Assembly (NCBI RefSeq): GCF_013373795.3
Contig: NZ_CP088022.1
Span: 62,001 to 126,000, forward strand
Length of the DNA stretch: 64,000 nt
Source of the DNA: Bradyrhizobium quebecense
Lineage (GTDB): Bacteria; Pseudomonadota; Alphaproteobacteria; Rhizobiales; Xanthobacteraceae
Reading direction: 5' to 3'
The notes below the pieces were generated by a model. That model was given only the letters and a program-made list of their open reading frames with translations. It did no database searches and was not told the origin of the DNA. This document shows, piece after piece, positions 61,386-64,000 of the stretch (position 1 is the first letter of the stretch; each line of letters begins with the position of its first letter). The position numbers and the translations under genes are program-made.

Positions 61386-62548
61386 GCACCCCAACCAACG
61401 CCAACATCCTCTGGTTCCTGCCGACCCATGGCGACAGCCGCTATCTAGGCACGTCGATCGGCGGCCGCGAGGTGAACTTCAATTATCTGCGCCAGATTGC
61501 GCAGGCCGCCGACCAGCTCGGCTACTACGGCGTGCTGCTGCCGACGGGCCGGAGCTGCGAGGATTCCTGGGTGGTGGCCTCGGGCATCGCGCCCTGGACC
61601 GAGCGCCTGCGCTATCTTGTGGCGGTCAGGCCCGGCCTGCAATCGCCAAGCGTCGCCGCGCGCATGACCGCGACCTTGGACCGGCTGTCGAACGGCCGCC
61701 TGCTGATCAATGTCGTCACCGGCGGCGATCCGATCGAGAACAAGGGCGACGGCATCTTCCTCGATCACGACGAGCGCTACGCGGTGACGCGTGAATTCCT
61801 GAACGTCTACAGCGATCTGCTCGCCGGCAAGACGGTCAATGTCGAAGGCAAGCACATCAGGATCGAGGACGGCCGCCTGCTGTTCAATCCGGTGCAAACG
61901 CCGCGGCCGCCGCTGTATTTCGGCGGCTCGTCGGATGCCGGCATCGACGTCGCAGTCGATACCGTCGACAAGTACCTGACCTGGGGCGAGCCGCCGGCCC
62001 AGGTCGCCGAGAAGATCGCGAGGGTGAAAGCCGTCGCCGTGCAGCGCGGCCGCAAGCTCTCTTTCGGCATCCGCCTGCACGTGATCGTGCGCGAGACCAA
62101 CGCCGAGGCGTGGAGGGCGGCCGACGAGCTGATCCAGTACGTCACCGACGACACCATCGCGGCCGCACAGAAGATCTTTTCGCGGATGGATTCGGTCGGC
62201 CAGCAGCGCATGGCGCAGCTGCACGGCGGCCGTCGCGACAAGCTCGAGATCAGCCCGAATCTGTGGGCCGGCGTCGGCCTGGTGCGCGGCGGGGCCGGCA
62301 CCGCGCTGGTCGGCGATCCCGAGACCGTCGCCGCGCGGATCAAGGAGTATCAGGACGTCGGCGTCGATACCTTCATCATGTCGGGTTACCCGCATCTCGA
62401 GGAAGCCTATCGGTTCGCCGAGCTGGTGTTCCCGCTGCTGTCGTTGGCGCAACCCGGCAACGTGACGCCGATCCGCGTCAACACCGGGCCGTTCGGCGAG
62501 ACCATCGGCAACGACTACCGTCCGCAAAAGCAGGCATCGCAATCATGA
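61382..62548 (+). CDS. ssuD: FMNH2-dependent alkanesulfonate monooxygenase
   Basis: A 388-residue TIM-barrel enzyme that splits alkanesulfonates with FMNH2 and O2 to give aldehyde and sulfite, providing sulfur. Active-site elements of SsuD are present: Cys in 'TGRSCEDSW' (about residue 55), Arg and His in '[11 protein letters not shown]' (about 226-228) and the Arg of the mobile loop in '[13 protein letters not shown]' (about 300). GTG at 61382 overlaps the ssuA stop. FMN reductase (SsuE) is not in the window. The stop overlaps the ssuC start (ATGA). Confidence 0.96.
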   Translation: MSTPTNANILWFLPTHGDSRYLGTSIGGREVNFNYLRQIAQAADQLGYYGVLLPTGRSCEDSWVVASGIAPWTERLRYLVAVRPGLQSPSVAARMTATLDRLSNGRLLINVVTGGDPIENKGDGIFLDHDERYAVTREFLNVYSDLLAGKTVNVEGKHIRIEDGRLLFNPVQTPRPPLYFGGSSDAGIDVAVDTVDKYLTWGEPPAQVAEKIARVKAVAVQRGRKLSFGIRLHVIVRETNAEAWRAADELIQYVTDDTIAAAQKIFSRMDSVGQQRMAQLHGGRRDKLEISPNLWAGVGLVRGGAGTALVGDPETVAARIKEYQDVGVDTFIMSGYPHLEEAYRFAELVFPLLSLAQPGNVTPIRVNTGPFGETIGNDYRPQKQASQS

Positions 62549-63351
62549 GCTTGATCGATTCGCTACCGCGCGTCGGCGCCCCCAAACTCCCCAAAATCGA
62601 CGGGCTGATCCCCTGGATCGTTCCACTGGTCATTGTCCTGGTCTGGCAGCTTGCCTGCGTCACCGGCTACGTGCCGTCGCGGGTGTTGCCGGCGCCGACC
62701 GACGTGGCGCTCGCTGGCTGGAAGTTGCTGCTATCAGGCGAACTGATCCGCAACATCTGGGTCAGCTTCTGGCGCGCCTCGATCGGGTTTGTGATCGGCG
62801 GCGGAATCGGCTTTGCGTTCGGGCTCGCCAACGGCCTGTCGCAGCTGTCGGCGAAACTCACCGACACCACGCTGCAGATGGTGCGCAACATCCCGCATCT
62901 GGCGCTGATCCCGCTGGTCATCCTGTGGTTCGGCATCGACGAATCGGCAAAGCTCTTTCTCGTGGCGCTCGGCGTGTTCTTCCCGATCTATCTCAACACG
63001 CTGCACGGTATCCGTACCGTCGATCCGCAGCTGATCGAGATGGGCCGGATCTACGGCATGACCGACGGCGAGCTGTTCCGGCGGGTGATCTTCCCCGGCG
63101 CACTGCCCTCGATCTTCGTCGGCCTGCGCTTTGCGCTCGGCATCATGTGGCTGACCTTGATCGTCGCGGAGACCATCGCGGCGTCGTCGGGCCTCGGCTA
63201 CATGGCGATGCAGGCGCGCGAGTTCATGCTGATCGACGTCGTCGTGCTCTCGATCCTGATCTACGCCTTGCTCGGCAAACTCGCCGACAGCGCCTCGCGG
63301 GCGCTGGAGCGCCTGACCTTGTCGTGGCACCCCGCGTTCCAGAAGAAGTGA
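62545..63351 (+). CDS. ssuC: Alkanesulfonate ABC transporter permease
   Basis: A 268-residue inner-membrane permease with about six helices and the EAA loop around '[33 protein letters not shown]' (residue about 165). N-terminal '[21 protein letters not shown]' is the first helix. It works with the SsuA proteins and SsuB. The start overlaps the ssuD stop by four bases, and ssuB starts two bases after its stop, so ssuD-ssuC-ssuB are tightly coupled. Confidence 0.95.
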   Translation: MSLIDSLPRVGAPKLPKIDGLIPWIVPLVIVLVWQLACVTGYVPSRVLPAPTDVALAGWKLLLSGELIRNIWVSFWRASIGFVIGGGIGFAFGLANGLSQLSAKLTDTTLQMVRNIPHLALIPLVILWFGIDESAKLFLVALGVFFPIYLNTLHGIRTVDPQLIEMGRIYGMTDGELFRRVIFPGALPSIFVGLRFALGIMWLTLIVAETIAASSGLGYMAMQAREFMLIDVVVLSILIYALLGKLADSASRALERLTLSWHPAFQKK

Positions 63352-63353
63352 GA

Positions 63354-64000
63354 ATGAGAATGCAAGAAGCGCTTCGTTTCCAGCCGGTTGACGCCGAGCC
63401 GGTCGACCATGCCGACATCGTCGTGAAGCCGCGGCATCTGCGGCGAGTGACGGAAAGTGCGGCCCGCGGCCTGGCGCTGACCATCCGCGGCCTTCGCAAG
63501 GCGTTCGGCGACAATGAGGTGTTGCGCGGCATCGACCTGCACATTCCCGCGGGCCAGTTCGTCGCGATCGTCGGCCGCAGCGGCTGTGGCAAGAGCACAT
63601 TGCTGCGCCTGATCGCCGGCCTCGACGCGCCGACGGCAGGCAGCATCGCCTTCGGTGAAGAACCCCGGGCGCAAGACGTCCGCGTCATGTTCCAGGAGCC
63701 GCGCCTGCTGCCCTGGGCGCGGGTGCTGTCCAATGTCGAGGTGGGGCTTGGGCGCGAGCGCTCATCTGCCGACGCGCAGGCCCGTGCCGAGCGGGCGCTG
63801 GTCGAGGTCGGCCTCGGCGAAAAGCGCGGGCAGTGGCCCTCGGTGCTGTCAGGCGGTCAGAAGCAGCGTGTGGCCCTGGCGCGGGCGCTGGTCAGCCAGC
63901 CGCGCGTGCTGGCGTTCGACGAGCCGCTCGGCGCGCTCGATGCGCTGACCCGGATCTCGATGCAGCAATTGCTGGAGCGGGTCTGGCGTGACCAGGGCTT
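63354..64000 (+). CDS. ssuB: Alkanesulfonate ABC transporter ATP-binding protein, 3'-truncated by window end
   Basis: The frame is open from ATG 63354 to the window edge, so it lacks a stop codon here. The visible 215 residues contain Walker A 'GRSGCGKST' (74-82), the Q loop 'FQEPRLLPW' (113-121), signature 'LSGGQKQR' (165-172) and Walker B 'VLAFDE' (185-190). It powers sulfonate import. A 40-residue N-terminal extension precedes the ABC domain; a later ATG at 63360 would hardly shorten it. Only the last few tens of residues are missing. Confidence 0.94.
   Translation, partial: MRMQEALRFQPVDAEPVDHADIVVKPRHLRRVTESAARGLALTIRGLRKAFGDNEVLRGIDLHIPAGQFVAIVGRSGCGKSTLLRLIAGLDAPTAGSIAFGEEPRAQDVRVMFQEPRLLPWARVLSNVEVGLGRERSSADAQARAERALVEVGLGEKRGQWPSVLSGGQKQRVALARALVSQPRVLAFDEPLGALDALTRISMQQLLERVWRDQG

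Overview
The window is high-GC, gene-dense alphaproteobacterial chromosome and looks like Bradyrhizobium or a close relative. Evidence: the heme-uptake locus has the hmuVUTP / hmuR / heme-monooxygenase / hutX / exbBD-tonB layout, serC-serA sit in tandem behind a structured serC leader, and several families of short palindromic repeats typical of that group lie between genes. I see no phage, insertion sequence, CRISPR array, rRNA or tRNA. Taxonomy is inferred from gene content, not from a marker gene.

Layout. 1-4500: tail of an MFS exporter, two outer-membrane beta-barrel proteins, a glutathione S-transferase, a GNAT acetyltransferase and a small unknown protein. 4.5-7.5 kb: serC and serA (serine biosynthesis). 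7.9-14.2 kb: thiolase, DUF4139 secreted protein, enoyl-CoA hydratase-like protein with a hairpin over its ribosome-binding site, a small membrane protein and a secreted phytase-like esterase. 14.3-23.1 kb: a complete heme-iron acquisition island, with hmuPTUV on the minus strand and hmuR, heme monooxygenase, hutX, exbB, exbD and tonB on the plus strand. 23.2-27.8 kb: a minus-strand sugar-type ABC transporter operon with a 2-hydroxyacid dehydrogenase but no ATPase.

28-39.5 kb: chemoreceptor, NTF2-like/LysR divergent pair, two paralogous EamA exporters, HD-domain protein, DUF1330 protein, TetR/membrane-protein divergent pair with a clear operator, FMN-dependent 2-hydroxyacid dehydrogenase, orphan MCE protein and an XRE-like regulator. 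39.9-43 kb: a divergent luxR/luxI quorum-sensing pair in which luxI overlaps a cytochrome P450 gene that in turn overlaps a small unknown gene. This is the most unusual system in the window. 43-47.5 kb: ybaK-type deacylase, purA, a Pro-rich single-pass protein and a DUF5413-like membrane protein. 47.7-50.4 kb: a large autotransporter. 50.6-53.5 kb: PiT phosphate transporter behind tandem Pho-box half-sites, a lone cNMP-binding protein and a DUF4112 protein. 53.5-57.6 kb: small proteins, msrB, a secreted msrA and a Dda/RecD-like helicase. 57.8-64 kb: an LLM flavin oxidoreductase, then an alkanesulfonate operon (two binding proteins, ssuD, ssuC, ssuB) that runs off the end.

Several loci carry visible regulatory architecture: the serC leader (three-helix fold next to the start codon), the nested hairpin at 11047-11099, the Pho half-site array at 50566-50605, the TetR-type palindrome at 35218-35232, a palindrome in the hmuP-hmuR gap, and repeat elements that supply the TAG stop codon of three unrelated genes.
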